Shown here piece by piece: positions 25,384 through 35,016 of a stretch of 64,000 nucleotides of DNA. The stretch comes from Aestuariibaculum suncheonense. Lineage in GTDB: Bacteria; Bacteroidota; Bacteroidia; Flavobacteriales; Flavobacteriaceae. The position numbers and the translations under genes are program-made. Each line of letters starts with the position of its first letter. Position 1 is the stretch's first letter. The stretch covers positions 558,001 through 622,000 of the forward strand of contig NZ_JACVXC010000003.1 in NCBI RefSeq assembly GCF_014596935.1, read 5' to 3'. The notes under the pieces were generated by a model. The model searched no databases and was not told where the DNA came from. It was given only the letters and a program-made list of their open reading frames with translations.

Positions 25384-27639
25384 ATGCGATTATTATTAAA
25401 TACATTGTTGCTTTTAGCAATTACTAATGTGTTTGCCCAAAATTCGTTAAAAGGTCTTGTTGTCGATAACAAAACAAACGAAAGCTTGGCATTTACAAAT
25501 ATATATTTATCAGACCTTGAAAAAGGGACTGTTACAGACGAAACCGGAAATTTTAATTTAGACAATCTGCCATCCGGAAACTATAAATTGGTGGTTTCTT
25601 TATTAGGGTACGAAACAAAATCGTTAAACATTAACATTCCTAACCTGCAATATATTGAAATACGCTTGGAATATTCGGCTATAGAAATGGAAGACATTAT
25701 CATTTCAACACCATTCCATAAACTACAGAGTGAAAACGTCATGAAAGTAGAACGTGCTTCTGTAGAAGATTTAAACGCAAGCGGAGCCGTAAATCTAACC
25801 GAAGGCATCAGCAATATTGCAGGTGTTGAAAGCGTAACGACAGGATTAAGTATTGGTAAACCCGTAATTCGAGGTTTAAGCTCTAACCGAGTTTTGGTTT
25901 ATACTCAGGGCGTACGTTTAGAAAATCAACAGTTTGGTAGTGAACACGGTCTTGGGGTTAGCAGCAATGGTATAGAAAGTGTCGAGGTTATAAAAGGTCC
26001 TGCTTCACTGCTTTATGGTAGCGATGCGCTTGGTGGAGTTTTATATCTTAACCCTGAGAAATTTGCTCAAGAAAATACATCCAGTGGCGATTTAAGTGGC
26101 AATTATTACAGTAACACACAAGGTTTCAATACAGGTGCGGGCTACAAAGCTTCTGAAAATAATTTTAAATTTTTATTTAGAGGAAGCCTTACCGAGCATT
26201 CCGATTATGATACGAAAGAGTATCGCGTGACAAATACCCGTTTTAGAGAACAGGATTTTAAAGCCGGTATCGGGTATCAGGTCAACACCTTTAAAACAGA
26301 ATTCAGATACAATGTGAATAATTCTAAATTAGGTATTCCTGAAGAGATTGGCGTACAATCCACCTTAAAAGCGCCTTTGCTTCCGTATCAAAACATTACG
26401 AATCACGTATTAAGTTCAAAATCTACCATCTTCTTTAATAACTCTAAATTAGATATCAACTTAGGATACATTTATAACGATAGAAAAGAATTTGAAGATG
26501 AACATCATCATGAGGAAGATGAAGAAGCTCATGAAGAAGAACATGAGGAAGAAGAACACCATGAGGATGAACATGGCGAAGAGCATGAAATCTTAGTTCC
26601 ATCGCTTCAAATGAAACTAAAAACAGCTAATTACGACGTTAAATACACCTTACCGGAATTAGGGAAATTTGAAACTATCGTAGGGATTCAAGGTATGAAT
26701 CAGGTGAATACGAATTATGGTGAAGAACAATTAATTCCTGATGCGACGACCAACGATTTCGGGGTTATGGCAACTTCACACATTCACTTTGAAACTATAG
26801 ACATTCAACTTGGTGTACGTTACGACAACCGTAATATCAATGTTGTTTCAGGATTAAATCGTGACTTTAATAGTTTTAATGGTGCCTTAGGATTTAAAAC
26901 CAATCTATTTGAAAATCTAACAGCACGTGTCAATTTTGCTTCAGGATTCAGAGCACCCAATTTAGCCGAGTTAACCTCTGATGGTATTCATCATGGTTCA
27001 AACCGTTACGAAGTTGGAAATGCTAATTTAAATAACGAACAAAACTTCCAAACCGATATTGCTTTAGAATTTAAAAATGAGCACGTTGAGTTTTTTGTAA
27101 ACGGATTTTACAACAAAGTAAACGACTATATTTACTTATCACCAAATGGTAATATTGTTGATAACACTCCTGTTTTCGACTACATTCAAAATGATGCCAG
27201 ATTATACGGTGGTGAAGTTGGTGTGCACATTCACCCGCACCCTATCCACTGGCTTCACATTGAATCGAGTTTTGAAACCGTTACCGGAAAACAGGCCAAT
27301 GATGAGTATTTACCGTTAATTCCAGCTAATTCTTTAAGTAATGTGCTTAGAGTTGAGTTTGAAAGACCTTGGCTTAAAAAAGGATATACGTTTGTAAAAC
27401 TAGTGAGTACCTTTAACCAAAATAATGTAAGTACGTTTGAAACCTCAACTGATGGTTATAATTTACTAAGTGCTGGTTTTGGAGGAAGTTTCAATCTGTT
27501 TAAAAATGAAGCTACTCTTAGTATTTCAGGAACCAACCTAACTAATAAAACCTATATCAACCACCTGTCGCGTTTAAAACCCGATGGTATTTTCAATATG
27601 GGCAGAAACATTAATATCGGGTTGAAATACCAATTATAA
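25384..27639 (+). CDS. TonB-dependent receptor with His/Glu-rich loop (ZnuD-like)
   Basis: A 751-residue outer-membrane receptor. Signal peptide MRLLLNTLLLLAITNVFAQ, then a carboxypeptidase-regulatory-like domain (21-97), a plug domain (about 108-225, with KPVIRGLSSNRVLVYTQGV and IKGPASLLYGSDALGGVLY), and a barrel ending in NIGLKYQL. Residues 370-402 form an extracellular-loop segment of almost only His, Glu and Asp, with 10 His. ZnuD, the zinc receptor of Neisseria and others, has comparable His-rich loops, so a zinc or other divalent metal is the best guess; the exact metal is inference. The preceding small His/Cys protein gene strengthens that reading. A strong bidirectional terminator follows. 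Confidence 0.88.
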   Translation: MRLLLNTLLLLAITNVFAQNSLKGLVVDNKTNESLAFTNIYLSDLEKGTVTDETGNFNLDNLPSGNYKLVVSLLGYETKSLNINIPNLQYIEIRLEYSAIEMEDIIISTPFHKLQSENVMKVERASVEDLNASGAVNLTEGISNIAGVESVTTGLSIGKPVIRGLSSNRVLVYTQGVRLENQQFGSEHGLGVSSNGIESVEVIKGPASLLYGSDALGGVLYLNPEKFAQENTSSGDLSGNYYSNTQGFNTGAGYKASENNFKFLFRGSLTEHSDYDTKEYRVTNTRFREQDFKAGIGYQVNTFKTEFRYNVNNSKLGIPEEIGVQSTLKAPLLPYQNITNHVLSSKSTIFFNNSKLDINLGYIYNDRKEFEDEHHHEEDEEAHEEEHEEEEHHEDEHGEEHEILVPSLQMKLKTANYDVKYTLPELGKFETIVGIQGMNQVNTNYGEEQLIPDATTNDFGVMATSHIHFETIDIQLGVRYDNRNINVVSGLNRDFNSFNGALGFKTNLFENLTARVNFASGFRAPNLAELTSDGIHHGSNRYEVGNANLNNEQNFQTDIALEFKNEHVEFFVNGFYNKVNDYIYLSPNGNIVDNTPVFDYIQNDARLYGGEVGVHIHPHPIHWLHIESSFETVTGKQANDEYLPLIPANSLSNVLRVEFERPWLKKGYTFVKLVSTFNQNNVSTFETSTDGYNLLSAGFGGSFNLFKNEATLSISGTNLTNKTYINHLSRLKPDGIFNMGRNINIGLKYQL

Positions 27640-27644
27640 CCCAC

Positions 27645-27678
27645 AAAAAATCCCTTTCTTGTTAGAAAGGGATTTTTT
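27645..27678. terminator. Bidirectional terminator
   Basis: A 15-bp stem built on AATCCCTTTCT and AGAAAGGGATT, extended by A and T runs, with loop TGTT. It separates the receptor from the convergent 89-residue membrane protein gene. Confidence 0.9.
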
Positions 27679-27684
27679 TTATTT

Positions 27685-27954
27685 TTAATCTTTAGATTCT
27701 TTCTTAAATACATAAGTATAAAGCCACATCAAGGTAAAGGTTGGAATTACATCAAATCCCGGTAAAGCCTCTTCCACAAACGTTACAACTCCTGCAATTT
27801 TACCTGCTTTCCCTTTATATAATTTAGTCATTAACCATCCTGAAAGTGGCGCCCAAACAATATCTGAAAACTCCCCTATTCCAGGAATTAAAAATGACAC
27901 GTATCCCAAGGCATCAAACAAGATACCTAATGCTAATTTTTTGTATTTACCCAT
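27685..27954 (-). CDS. Small two-helix membrane protein, unknown
   Basis: An 89-residue protein with two hydrophobic helices: LGILFDALGYVSFLIPGIG (about 8-26) leading into a short turn, and IPTFTLMWLYTYVF near the C-terminus, with basic residues in the middle (KLYKGKAGK) and at the end. The motif ALPGFDVIPTFTLMWL is notable. No family is recognised. It is downstream of the 142-residue exported protein by 27 bp and may share its transcript. Confidence 0.62.
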   Translation of the reverse strand: MGKYKKLALGILFDALGYVSFLIPGIGEFSDIVWAPLSGWLMTKLYKGKAGKIAGVVTFVEEALPGFDVIPTFTLMWLYTYVFKKESKD

Positions 27955-27981
27955 TAAATAAAACTTATATAGACTTTAAAA

Positions 27982-28410
27982 TTACAATTTAAACATTTCA
28001 ATACTTTCTATCCAAAATAATTCAGATGCAAAAAATTGGAGTCTAGTTTTTATTATCCGATCTGATTTATCTCTTGCTGATTTAACAACAAACCTTGCTT
28101 TTGAATTGTTTAAATCTAACGTATATTTTTCATCAAAGTGTTTTTCTTTATCCGTAAAAAATGAAACCACTTTGTTTTCATACAACCAGATTCCTTTTCC
28201 ATATTTGTTGACCACTGGTGGTTTGCCTGATTTCATATCGTTATAAGAATGAAAAACAAATGTACCATCTTGATTTAATGTCAATGTATATTCTATTAAA
28301 TGACTTTCTTCTTTTCCAAGTGTAAGCTTGTAATCACCTACCAAATCATTTGATTGAGCAAAAGAATTTAATTGAAATACAAAAATTAAAATGAATGTAA
28401 TTCGCTTCAT
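27982..28410 (-). CDS. Exported small beta-rich protein, unknown
   Basis: A 142-residue protein with signal peptide MKRITFILIFVFQLNSFAQ. The ATG at 28410 is chosen over a TTG six codons upstream. The mature part alternates strands, with a LTLNQDGTFVFHSYNDM segment and a GIWLYENKVVSFFTD segment, as in lipocalin-like or NlpE-like small barrels, but no Cys anchor is present. Function unknown; it lies between folE and a small membrane protein on the same strand. Confidence 0.65.
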   Translation of the reverse strand: MKRITFILIFVFQLNSFAQSNDLVGDYKLTLGKEESHLIEYTLTLNQDGTFVFHSYNDMKSGKPPVVNKYGKGIWLYENKVVSFFTDKEKHFDEKYTLDLNNSKARFVVKSARDKSDRIIKTRLQFFASELFWIESIEMFKL

Positions 28411-28451
28411 AACATGTCTTTTCTTCAAGACATCAAGAAATATACCACGAA

Positions 28452-29039
28452 TTATTTACCTATCAATTTCAAAAACTCGTTTCTGGTTTCTATTTTTTCA
28501 AATTGTCCGCGAAAACCTGAAGTCGTTGTTAATGAGTTTTGTTTTTGCACACCACGCATCATCATACACATGTGAGACGCCTCAATAACCACCGCAACGC
28601 CTTGAGGTTTTAAGGTATTATTAATACAATCTAAAATTTGTTCAGTTAAACGCTCTTGCACCTGAAGACGTCTCGCAAACACATCAACCACACGTGGTAA
28701 TTTACTTAAGCCTACAATATGTCCGTTAGGAATATAGGCAATATGTGCTTTTCCGAAAAACGGTAAAATATGGTGCTCGCAAAGAGAATACAACTCGATG
28801 TCTTTAACAATAACCATCTCGTTATAACTCTCTTCAAACATGGCGCCTTTAAGAATTTCCACCGGATCCTGATGATAACCCTGAGTTAAAAACTGCATGG
28901 CTTTAGCGGCACGTTCTGGTGTTTTTAATAATCCGTCACGGCTGGTATCTTCCCCTAAATTACTGATAATTTTATTGTAATTATCTTTAATATCTTCGGT
29001 TAGCTCGTCGTTATATTCTTCGAATGATTTGTAATGCAT
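28452..29039 (-). CDS. folE: GTP cyclohydrolase I
   Basis: It converts GTP to 7,8-dihydroneopterin triphosphate, the entry to folate synthesis. The 195-residue protein carries the zinc site [10 protein letters not shown] plus the second Cys in [10 protein letters not shown], and the substrate segment [22 protein letters not shown]. The ATG at 29039 ([12 protein letters not shown]) is preferred to one at 29081, because flavobacterial FolE proteins begin this way and a -7/-33 promoter at 29059-29089 would place transcription start downstream of 29081. Divergent from a LolD-type gene. Confidence 0.95.
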   Translation of the reverse strand: MHYKSFEEYNDELTEDIKDNYNKIISNLGEDTSRDGLLKTPERAAKAMQFLTQGYHQDPVEILKGAMFEESYNEMVIVKDIELYSLCEHHILPFFGKAHIAYIPNGHIVGLSKLPRVVDVFARRLQVQERLTEQILDCINNTLKPQGVAVVIEASHMCMMMRGVQKQNSLTTTSGFRGQFEKIETRNEFLKLIGK

Positions 29040-29058
29040 TTCAATTTTTTTTGAAGAA

Positions 29059-29089
29059 TAAAGATATAGCTTAAATCGCATTTGGCAAT
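29059..29089 (-). promoter_or_regulatory. Putative folE promoter
   Basis: On the minus strand ATTG (29086-29089) is followed after 19 bp by TATCTTTA (29059-29066), close to the Bacteroidota pattern TTTG-N19-21-TAnnTTTG. It supports the folE start at 29039 with a short leader. Confidence 0.55.
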
Positions 29090-29155
29090 AAAAAACAATT
29101 CTTAATTGTACAGAACGGCTTAAAGTAGTAAATTCACGGCTCCTATTTCACAAAG

Positions 29156-29821
29156 ATGATTCAAGCAAAAAACATACATAAATTTTATAACGATTTAGAA
29201 GTATTAAAAGGAGTTAACCTGCATATTAAAAAAGGCGAAGTGGTTTCTATTGTAGGTGCGTCTGGTGCTGGCAAAACAACACTTTTACAAATATTAAGCA
29301 CACTAGACAAAGCCTCTTCTAAGGAAGACTACCAGTTAACTATTAATGGTATTGAAATTGCAAATTTAAAAGATAAAGCCTTAGCAAAGTTTAGAAATGA
29401 ACACATTGGTTTTATCTTTCAGTTTCATCAACTACTTCCGGAATTTACGGCTTTAGAAAACGTTTGTCTACCTGCCTTTATTAAAGGCACTAAAAAGGCA
29501 GATGCCGAAAAACGCGCCAAGGAATTACTGGACTTTTTAGGGTTATCGCATCGTTACGACCATAAACCCAATGAGCTTTCTGGCGGAGAGCAACAACGTG
29601 TCGCTGTAGCTCGCGCTTTAATTAACAATCCGGATCTAATTTTTGCCGATGAACCATCCGGTAATTTAGATAGTGAAACTGCTGAAAACCTACACAGCCT
29701 ATTTTTTAAACTGCGTGATGAATTCGGACAAACCTTTGTTATTGTTACGCATAATGAAGAATTGGCCAACTTAGCCGACCGAAAACTGGTCATGGTAGAT
29801 GGTAATATTACAAATCAATAA
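29156..29821 (+). CDS. lolD: ABC transporter ATP-binding protein, LolD type
   Basis: A 221-residue ABC ATPase of the LolD/MacB class, which power lipoprotein release or MacB-like export. It shows Walker [10 protein letters not shown] (36-44), Q-loop [10 protein letters not shown], signature [15 protein letters not shown], Walker [10 protein letters not shown] and switch His in VTHNEE. The permease partners are not adjacent. LolD is the usual label for this orphan ATPase in Bacteroidota; the exact partner is not known from sequence. A weak promoter-like pair (TTG at 29106-29108, TAAATTCA at 29129-29136) lies upstream. Confidence 0.85.
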   Translation: MIQAKNIHKFYNDLEVLKGVNLHIKKGEVVSIVGASGAGKTTLLQILSTLDKASSKEDYQLTINGIEIANLKDKALAKFRNEHIGFIFQFHQLLPEFTALENVCLPAFIKGTKKADAEKRAKELLDFLGLSHRYDHKPNELSGGEQQRVAVARALINNPDLIFADEPSGNLDSETAENLHSLFFKLRDEFGQTFVIVTHNEELANLADRKLVMVDGNITNQ

Positions 29822-29845
29822 ATTCCTAAAATTGCCGATATTAAA

Positions 29846-29882
29846 AAAGAACGGCTTATTGAAATTCAATAAGCCGTTCTTT
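29846..29882. terminator. Bidirectional terminator
   Basis: A 16-bp stem around GAACGGCTTATTG and CAATAAGCCGTTC, with flanking A and T runs, separates the LolD-type gene from the convergent lipoprotein gene. Confidence 0.92.
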
Positions 29883-29903
29883 ATATGAATTAGTTTTAAA
29901 CTC

Positions 29904-30716
29904 TTAAATTCCAAAAGGAAAGTTCTTACCTAAAATAGTTACCATTTTAGTATTATAATTTAATTTAATATCTTCAATACTTGCCACATCAATATCTAAA
30001 ATACCTGCCTTGATACTTCTTGGTAATAACGCAAAATGTAGTGACTCTTCCACAGTTAGGCTATAATCAACACCTTTAGAACTTCTTCCATGTTGTATAC
30101 CATCTAGCAAATATTCATCATCCCAAATATTTAAGGGCGTATCACTTCCTGCTACCCATGTTCTGGTTGAATCTTCTGTATATTCAATAGTAGCTCCAGT
30201 TGAAGTTGTTATTTTTCCATCGGTAATCGTTACGCTATATTCTAAATCACCATCTGTATTTTCTCCTAAATTTTCAACAACGTGAGTGCCTTCAACTTTA
30301 TACTCCTCATGATAATAATTGGTAAATGTTGATGTATGCATACTTCCTTCCACGCCATACCAATTAGAGGAAACGATGGTTACAATGCCTTTACGAGTAA
30401 TACCATCTTTACACAATACACCCATTCCATAATCGATAGTAATTGTTTTTGGGAAGCTTGTAAAATCCATAGGATCTATAGTAATTACAGGACCATCGGC
30501 TTTAGTTGATGTTAATTTTGCTGAAGCTGACGCCGTACCCTCGGATGTTAAAACAGCATCTCCACTATTGTTACCAATATCCTGAAACACCTTATTTACT
30601 GTTGAATATTCAGTTAAAGCTTCGATAGCAACCGTTGTATCCAGAGTATTTTTAACAGTCTCTCCGTCACAACTGGCTAATAAAATGGCAAAAATTGGGG
30701 CAATAATTTTTTTCAT
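29904..30716 (-). CDS. Lipoprotein of unknown function (270 aa)
   Basis: Signal MKKIIAPIFAILLASC with lipobox Cys16. The mature protein is Thr/Ser-rich with beta-strand alternation, e.g. GPVITIDPMDFTSFPKTI, a DYGMGVLCKDGITRKG turn with a second Cys, and LEYSVTITDGKITTSTGA. Similar flavobacterial lipoproteins are usually listed as hypothetical; no family is claimed. It is monocistronic, with a promoter-like pair at 30793-30822 and a shared terminator downstream. Confidence 0.75.
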   Translation of the reverse strand: MKKIIAPIFAILLASCDGETVKNTLDTTVAIEALTEYSTVNKVFQDIGNNSGDAVLTSEGTASASAKLTSTKADGPVITIDPMDFTSFPKTITIDYGMGVLCKDGITRKGIVTIVSSNWYGVEGSMHTSTFTNYYHEEYKVEGTHVVENLGENTDGDLEYSVTITDGKITTSTGATIEYTEDSTRTWVAGSDTPLNIWDDEYLLDGIQHGRSSKGVDYSLTVEESLHFALLPRSIKAGILDIDVASIEDIKLNYNTKMVTILGKNFPFGI

Positions 30717-30792
30717 AATACATTATTTTTGATGAACTAATTAACGTCATAAAATTTAATTCTCACTTAAAAAACAATAAAAAATAACATTT

Positions 30793-30822
30793 CAAAGTTA
30801 ATTTATGCATTTCATCGGCAAT
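30793..30822 (-). promoter_or_regulatory. Putative promoter of the 270-aa lipoprotein
   Basis: Minus-strand ATTG (30819-30822), 18 bp, then TAACTTTG (30793-30800), an exact TAnnTTTG. It sits 77 bp upstream of the ATG. Confidence 0.5.
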
Positions 30823-30935
30823 TTCAACAAACAAATACATTCCTGCTATTCGGGTTTTAACATATTTATAATAAGCTCTTCAGGTATTAATTGGTATTTT
30901 TGATTTCGACAAAAACCAAAATCCATTTTTTCATA

Positions 30936-31700
30936 TTGAATTCATCTGAACTTAAAGAATTTCTTGACGCTAAAGTTGAACAATACAACAGCCCTAAGTT
31001 TATAGAAAGCGACCCTATACAAATTCCTCATCTGTTTGCTAAAAAAGAAGATATTGAAATTGCTGCCTTTTTAACCTCAACCATTGCCTGGGGAAATCGC
31101 AAAAGCATCATCACTAATGCGAATAAGTTAATGGATATGTTAGGTCATTCTCCCTACGATTTTGTTATGAATCATTCTAAAACCGACTTGGAACAACTGG
31201 AACATTTTGTACATCGTACGTTTAACGGCGATGATGCGATTCAGTTTATTAAGTGTTTAAAACATATTTATACTAAGCATCACGGACTGGAAGCCTTGTT
31301 TAGTAAACATGCTAAACCAGATTCGGTTCAACAATCCATTTCGGAATTTAAAAAAACTTTTTTTGAGATAGACCATTTACAGCGAACACAAAAGCATGTG
31401 AGCGACCCGTTAAAAAATTCGGCAGCCAAACGTATAAACATGTATCTCAGATGGATGGTAAGGCCGAACAATACCGGTGTAGATTTAGGAATATGGAAAG
31501 GTATCACTCCCGCTCAATTATCCTGTCCGTTAGATGTTCACTCTGGTAATGTTGCCCGGAAATTAGGCTTATTAAACCGAAAACAAAACGATGGAAAAGC
31601 CCTTTTTGAACTCGATACAGCATTACGAAAATTAGATCCAACAGACCCTGTAAAATACGACTTTGCTTTATTTGGACTAGGTGTATTTGAAGGCTTTTAA
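30936..31700 (+). CDS. TIGR02757 family protein
   Basis: A 254-residue protein matching the TIGR02757 family of Bacteroidota and others, by the segments SDPIQIPHLFAKKEDIEIAA, AFLTSTIAWGNRKSII, FNGDDAIQFIKCLKHIYT, NMYLRWMVRPNNTGVDLGIW and the ending PVKYDFALFGLGVFEGF. The family is probably distantly related to HhH-type DNA glycosylases; function is unproven. The start is uncertain: a TTG at 30936 gives NSSELKEFLDAKVEQ, in line with relatives, whereas the longer frame from a TTG at 30891 adds a divergent 15-residue lead. No ATG is available. It precedes the S10 peptidase gene by 32 bp. Confidence 0.82.
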   Translation: MNSSELKEFLDAKVEQYNSPKFIESDPIQIPHLFAKKEDIEIAAFLTSTIAWGNRKSIITNANKLMDMLGHSPYDFVMNHSKTDLEQLEHFVHRTFNGDDAIQFIKCLKHIYTKHHGLEALFSKHAKPDSVQQSISEFKKTFFEIDHLQRTQKHVSDPLKNSAAKRINMYLRWMVRPNNTGVDLGIWKGITPAQLSCPLDVHSGNVARKLGLLNRKQNDGKALFELDTALRKLDPTDPVKYDFALFGLGVFEGF

Positions 31701-31732
31701 AAATTAATCAATCATAATAAAACTAATAATCT

Positions 31733-33229
31733 ATGACAAAACTCTTTACCCTGCTTCTTTCGGTTTCTGTAATTACTCTTTTTGCTCAAAACAGAAAAAT
31801 CCCAACAGATACCACCGTCGTAACGACCGATACTGCTACTATTAATGGAAAAAGTTTTCAATATACGGCTACCACAGGCACACAACCTGTTTGGAATACA
31901 AATGACGAGCCTATTGCGACCTTATTTTACACCTATTACGAACGTAATGATGTAAAAGACAGAGCCAACAGACCTTTGGTTATTTCTTTTAATGGCGGAC
32001 CAGGGTCTGCTTCCGTTTGGATGCACATTGCTTACACTGGACCTAAAGTTTTGAATCTTGATGAAGAAGGCTATCCAATTCAACCTTATGGTATAAAAAA
32101 TAATCCGCACTCTATTTTAGATGTTGCCGACATTGTTTATGTAAATCCGGTAAATACAGGCTATTCAAGAATGATAAAGAACAAAGAAGGCAAACTACCT
32201 AACAGAGAGACCTTCTTCGGAATTAATGCCGACATTAAATATCTGGCAGAATGGATTAACACGTTTGTAACTCGAAAAAATCGCTGGGAATCGCCTAAGT
32301 ACCTGATTGGTGAAAGCTATGGCGGTACTCGTGTTATGGGCTTAGCTAATGCATTACAAAACAGCCAGTGGATGTACTTAAATGGTGTGATTATGGTTTC
32401 ACCTGCCGATTACAAACAATACAACACAGGTCAACCGGAATACTCGGCACTTAACGTTCCATATTATGCGGCGACAGCTTGGTATCATGATAAATTACCT
32501 TCAGATTTACAGCAAAAAGATTTATTAGAAGTGTTACCTGAGGTTGAAGATTTTGCAATCAACAAACTAATACCAGCTATTGCCAAAGGTGGATTTATTT
32601 CAGAAACTGAGAAAAACAGTATCGCAGAGCAATACGCTAAATATACAGGATTAAGCAAAACAGCTATTCTTCAGAATAACTTAGATGTACCTACAAATTT
32701 CTTTTGGAAAGACTTGTTACGTGATGAAAGCGGACATATTATCGGTCGTTTAGATTCCAGGTACCTTGGTTTAGACAAAAAAGACATTGGCATTAGGCCT
32801 GACTACAGTCCAGAGTTAACCACGTGGAATCATGCCTTTACGCCTGCTATTAATTATTACATTAGAGAACATCTTAAATTTAAAACTGATGTTAAATACA
32901 ATATGTTTGGCGATGTGCATCCTTGGGACAACACCAACGATAACACCAGAGATGGTTTAAGACAAGCCATGGCGCAAAATCCGTATTTAAAAGTATTGGT
33001 GCAATCGGGGTATTATGATGGTGCAACAACCTATTTCGGAGCAAAATACACTATGTGGCAAATTGATCCTAGTGGAAAAATGAAAGACCGTTTTTCTTTT
33101 AAAGGTTACCGAAGCGGCCATATGATGTACATTAGAAATGAAGACTTAAAAACGGCAAACGACGATTTACGTGAGTTTATAAGTAACTCTCTGTCTAATG
33201 GAAAAGCTGCTAAATACGAAGTAGATTAA
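31733..33229 (+). CDS. S10 family serine carboxypeptidase-like protein
   Basis: A 498-residue exported alpha/beta-hydrolase of peptidase family S10. Signal peptide MTKLFTLLLSVSVITLFAQ. The oxyanion loop FNGGPGS is at 86-92 and the catalytic Ser195 lies in LIGESYGGTR; the Asp is probably in LVQSGYYDGATTYFG and the His in YRSGHMMYIRNEDL near 464. Family enzymes remove C-terminal residues at acid pH; the natural substrate here is unknown. Probably periplasmic or surface. It follows the TIGR02757 gene and ends before a strong terminator. Confidence 0.9.
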   Translation: MTKLFTLLLSVSVITLFAQNRKIPTDTTVVTTDTATINGKSFQYTATTGTQPVWNTNDEPIATLFYTYYERNDVKDRANRPLVISFNGGPGSASVWMHIAYTGPKVLNLDEEGYPIQPYGIKNNPHSILDVADIVYVNPVNTGYSRMIKNKEGKLPNRETFFGINADIKYLAEWINTFVTRKNRWESPKYLIGESYGGTRVMGLANALQNSQWMYLNGVIMVSPADYKQYNTGQPEYSALNVPYYAATAWYHDKLPSDLQQKDLLEVLPEVEDFAINKLIPAIAKGGFISETEKNSIAEQYAKYTGLSKTAILQNNLDVPTNFFWKDLLRDESGHIIGRLDSRYLGLDKKDIGIRPDYSPELTTWNHAFTPAINYYIREHLKFKTDVKYNMFGDVHPWDNTNDNTRDGLRQAMAQNPYLKVLVQSGYYDGATTYFGAKYTMWQIDPSGKMKDRFSFKGYRSGHMMYIRNEDLKTANDDLREFISNSLSNGKAAKYEVD

Positions 33230-33255
33230 TAAACATATATATTTACGAAATCATT

Positions 33256-33290
33256 AAAGCGATTGATAAGCCCAAATTATCAATCGCTTT
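33256..33290 (+). terminator. Terminator after S10 peptidase
   Basis: A 14-bp stem (AAAGCGATTGATAA and TTATCAATCGCTTT) with loop GCCCAAA, followed by a T run, 26 bp after the stop. Confidence 0.92.
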
Positions 33291-33310
33291 TTTATTTAAA
33301 AAAACATCAA

Positions 33311-33387
<77 letters not shown>

Positions 33388-33427
33388 CAAAAAAATAAAA
33401 ATCATTTTTAAATGTTGAAGATTAATT

Positions 33428-33517
33428 TACATTGGTAACACTGCATTAACCAAATCTTCATTTAAAGCCAATGTACAATTAACATGGTCAAACTATTATC
33501 GACATAATTTTACATTG
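33428..33517 (+). promoter_or_regulatory. Three TACATTG boxes upstream of PhoX-like gene
   Basis: TACATTGG at 33428-33435, its inverse CCAATGTA at 33468-33475, and TACATTG at 33511-33517 occur in the region between the AATC tract and the ATG at 33541. The inverted pair has a 32-nt spacer. A TAATTTTA near 33504-33511 could be the -7 element. These could be regulator sites; the pattern may also be chance in AT-rich DNA. Confidence 0.35.
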
Positions 33518-33540
33518 TTAATTAATCAAACATAAAACCA

Positions 33541-35010
33541 ATGAAAAAATTAGTCCTTGCGTCGGTTGTAGCTACCTCACTTTTCAGTTGCAACAACGAT
33601 TTAACAACTCAGGAAGAAGCTTTAACTACAGCCAATGCTTCAATGCCTCTAAAAGGAAACAAAGTCACATTACAGGCTCACTCAGTAACACCAAACTTTT
33701 TAAAGTTAAAACCAGGATTCAAAAACCTATCTGTTTATCCTATTTTATCTTCAGAAGATGTTTTAGTTGAGTCTCCTAATTTCGTTTACGGAAGTATGGC
33801 CGATGGCGCTGCTTTGATGAAAAACGAAGACGGAACATTTACACTTATCAATAATATAGAAGCCGATTATTCAATCGCAAGAATAACATTAGACGAAACC
33901 TTCAAACCAGTTCACGGAGAATATATCTTAAACGCTGCTGCTACGGCAAATACGGCACAATGTTCTGGATCTTTAATCACTCCTGAAGAGCATGGGTTTG
34001 GGCCATTATACCTTTCTGGAGGTGAATGGGGTGGTGCTTCTAAAGGTGTATTCGTTACAAATCCTTTTAAAGATGCCAGCGAAGCTTCAATGGCTAACTT
34101 ATTACCTGCTTTAGGGCAATGGTCTACAGAAAATGCCGTTGCCATGCATAAAAATGCATTCCCTGGAAAAACGGTGGTTTTAATTGGCGATGATACCAGC
34201 GATAACAACATCCCTTCTGGTCAATTAGCGATGTATGTTGGCGAACATGCTGATTTAGAAAATGGTAACCTTTACGGTTTAAAAGTACTTACCGAAGGTA
34301 TTAACTACGAAATGGATATGAAAGAAGGTGTGTCTTACGATATTACTTTCGAAGAATACAGTGAAAGAACCCTTGATGAACTAGAAACAGAATCTAGAGC
34401 TAAAGGCATTATGGGCTTTTCACGAGTTGAAGATATTGACTGGAGAAAAGGTTCTGTGGAAAATAATAGAGAGTTTTTCTTTGCTGTAACTGGAAGAAAA
34501 AAAGATGCTTTACTTAATAAGGGATCTTTTTACGGAAGAATCTATCATGTTATTTTAGATGAAAACAATCCGTTATCTGGAACTATTACTTGTGTATTAG
34601 ATGGAGATATTTTAGACGGTAAAGCCAAAGAATTCCACAGCCCTGATAACTTAGTAGTTACTGAAAACTATGTGTATATCCAAGAGGATCCTAACGGATA
34701 CCCTGATACTCCTGCAAAAAGTCACTTTGCGCAATTATACGAATACAACATTGTTTCTAAAAACCTTAAAACAGTTTTAGAGTGTGATCAGGAATTGGCT
34801 GCTAGTGCAGGTTATGGGTCTACAAGCAATGATTGGGAAATCACCGGTATGATTGACATTTCTGAAACGGTTGGTGTAGACAGAACCTTTTTATTAATTA
34901 CTCAAAACCACGGTTGGACAGATGCTAACTTTACAGATCCTTTAGCAAACCCAAATCCTGCTTCAAACGAAGGTAGTATGCTGTACGTAATTCAAGGCTT
35001 AAAGCGATAA
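33541..35010 (+). CDS. PhoX-like (DUF839) lipoprotein
   Basis: A 489-residue lipoprotein (signal MKKLVLASVVATSLFSC, Cys17). The mature part follows the PhoX/DUF839 beta-propeller plan: GFSRVEDIDWRKG, then FFFAVTGRKKD, GRIYHVILDENNPLSG, and HSPDNLVVTENYVYIQED, where acidic residues would bind calcium and iron in true PhoX phosphatases. The signal is a Sec lipoprotein type, not the twin-arginine signal of classic PhoX. Phosphatase activity is plausible but not shown. It is 6 bp from a cytochrome c peroxidase gene, so the two form an operon, and it is preceded by the AATC microsatellite. Confidence 0.82.
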   Translation: MKKLVLASVVATSLFSCNNDLTTQEEALTTANASMPLKGNKVTLQAHSVTPNFLKLKPGFKNLSVYPILSSEDVLVESPNFVYGSMADGAALMKNEDGTFTLINNIEADYSIARITLDETFKPVHGEYILNAAATANTAQCSGSLITPEEHGFGPLYLSGGEWGGASKGVFVTNPFKDASEASMANLLPALGQWSTENAVAMHKNAFPGKTVVLIGDDTSDNNIPSGQLAMYVGEHADLENGNLYGLKVLTEGINYEMDMKEGVSYDITFEEYSERTLDELETESRAKGIMGFSRVEDIDWRKGSVENNREFFFAVTGRKKDALLNKGSFYGRIYHVILDENNPLSGTITCVLDGDILDGKAKEFHSPDNLVVTENYVYIQEDPNGYPDTPAKSHFAQLYEYNIVSKNLKTVLECDQELAASAGYGSTSNDWEITGMIDISETVGVDRTFLLITQNHGWTDANFTDPLANPNPASNEGSMLYVIQGLKR

Positions 35011-35016
35011 CATCCT

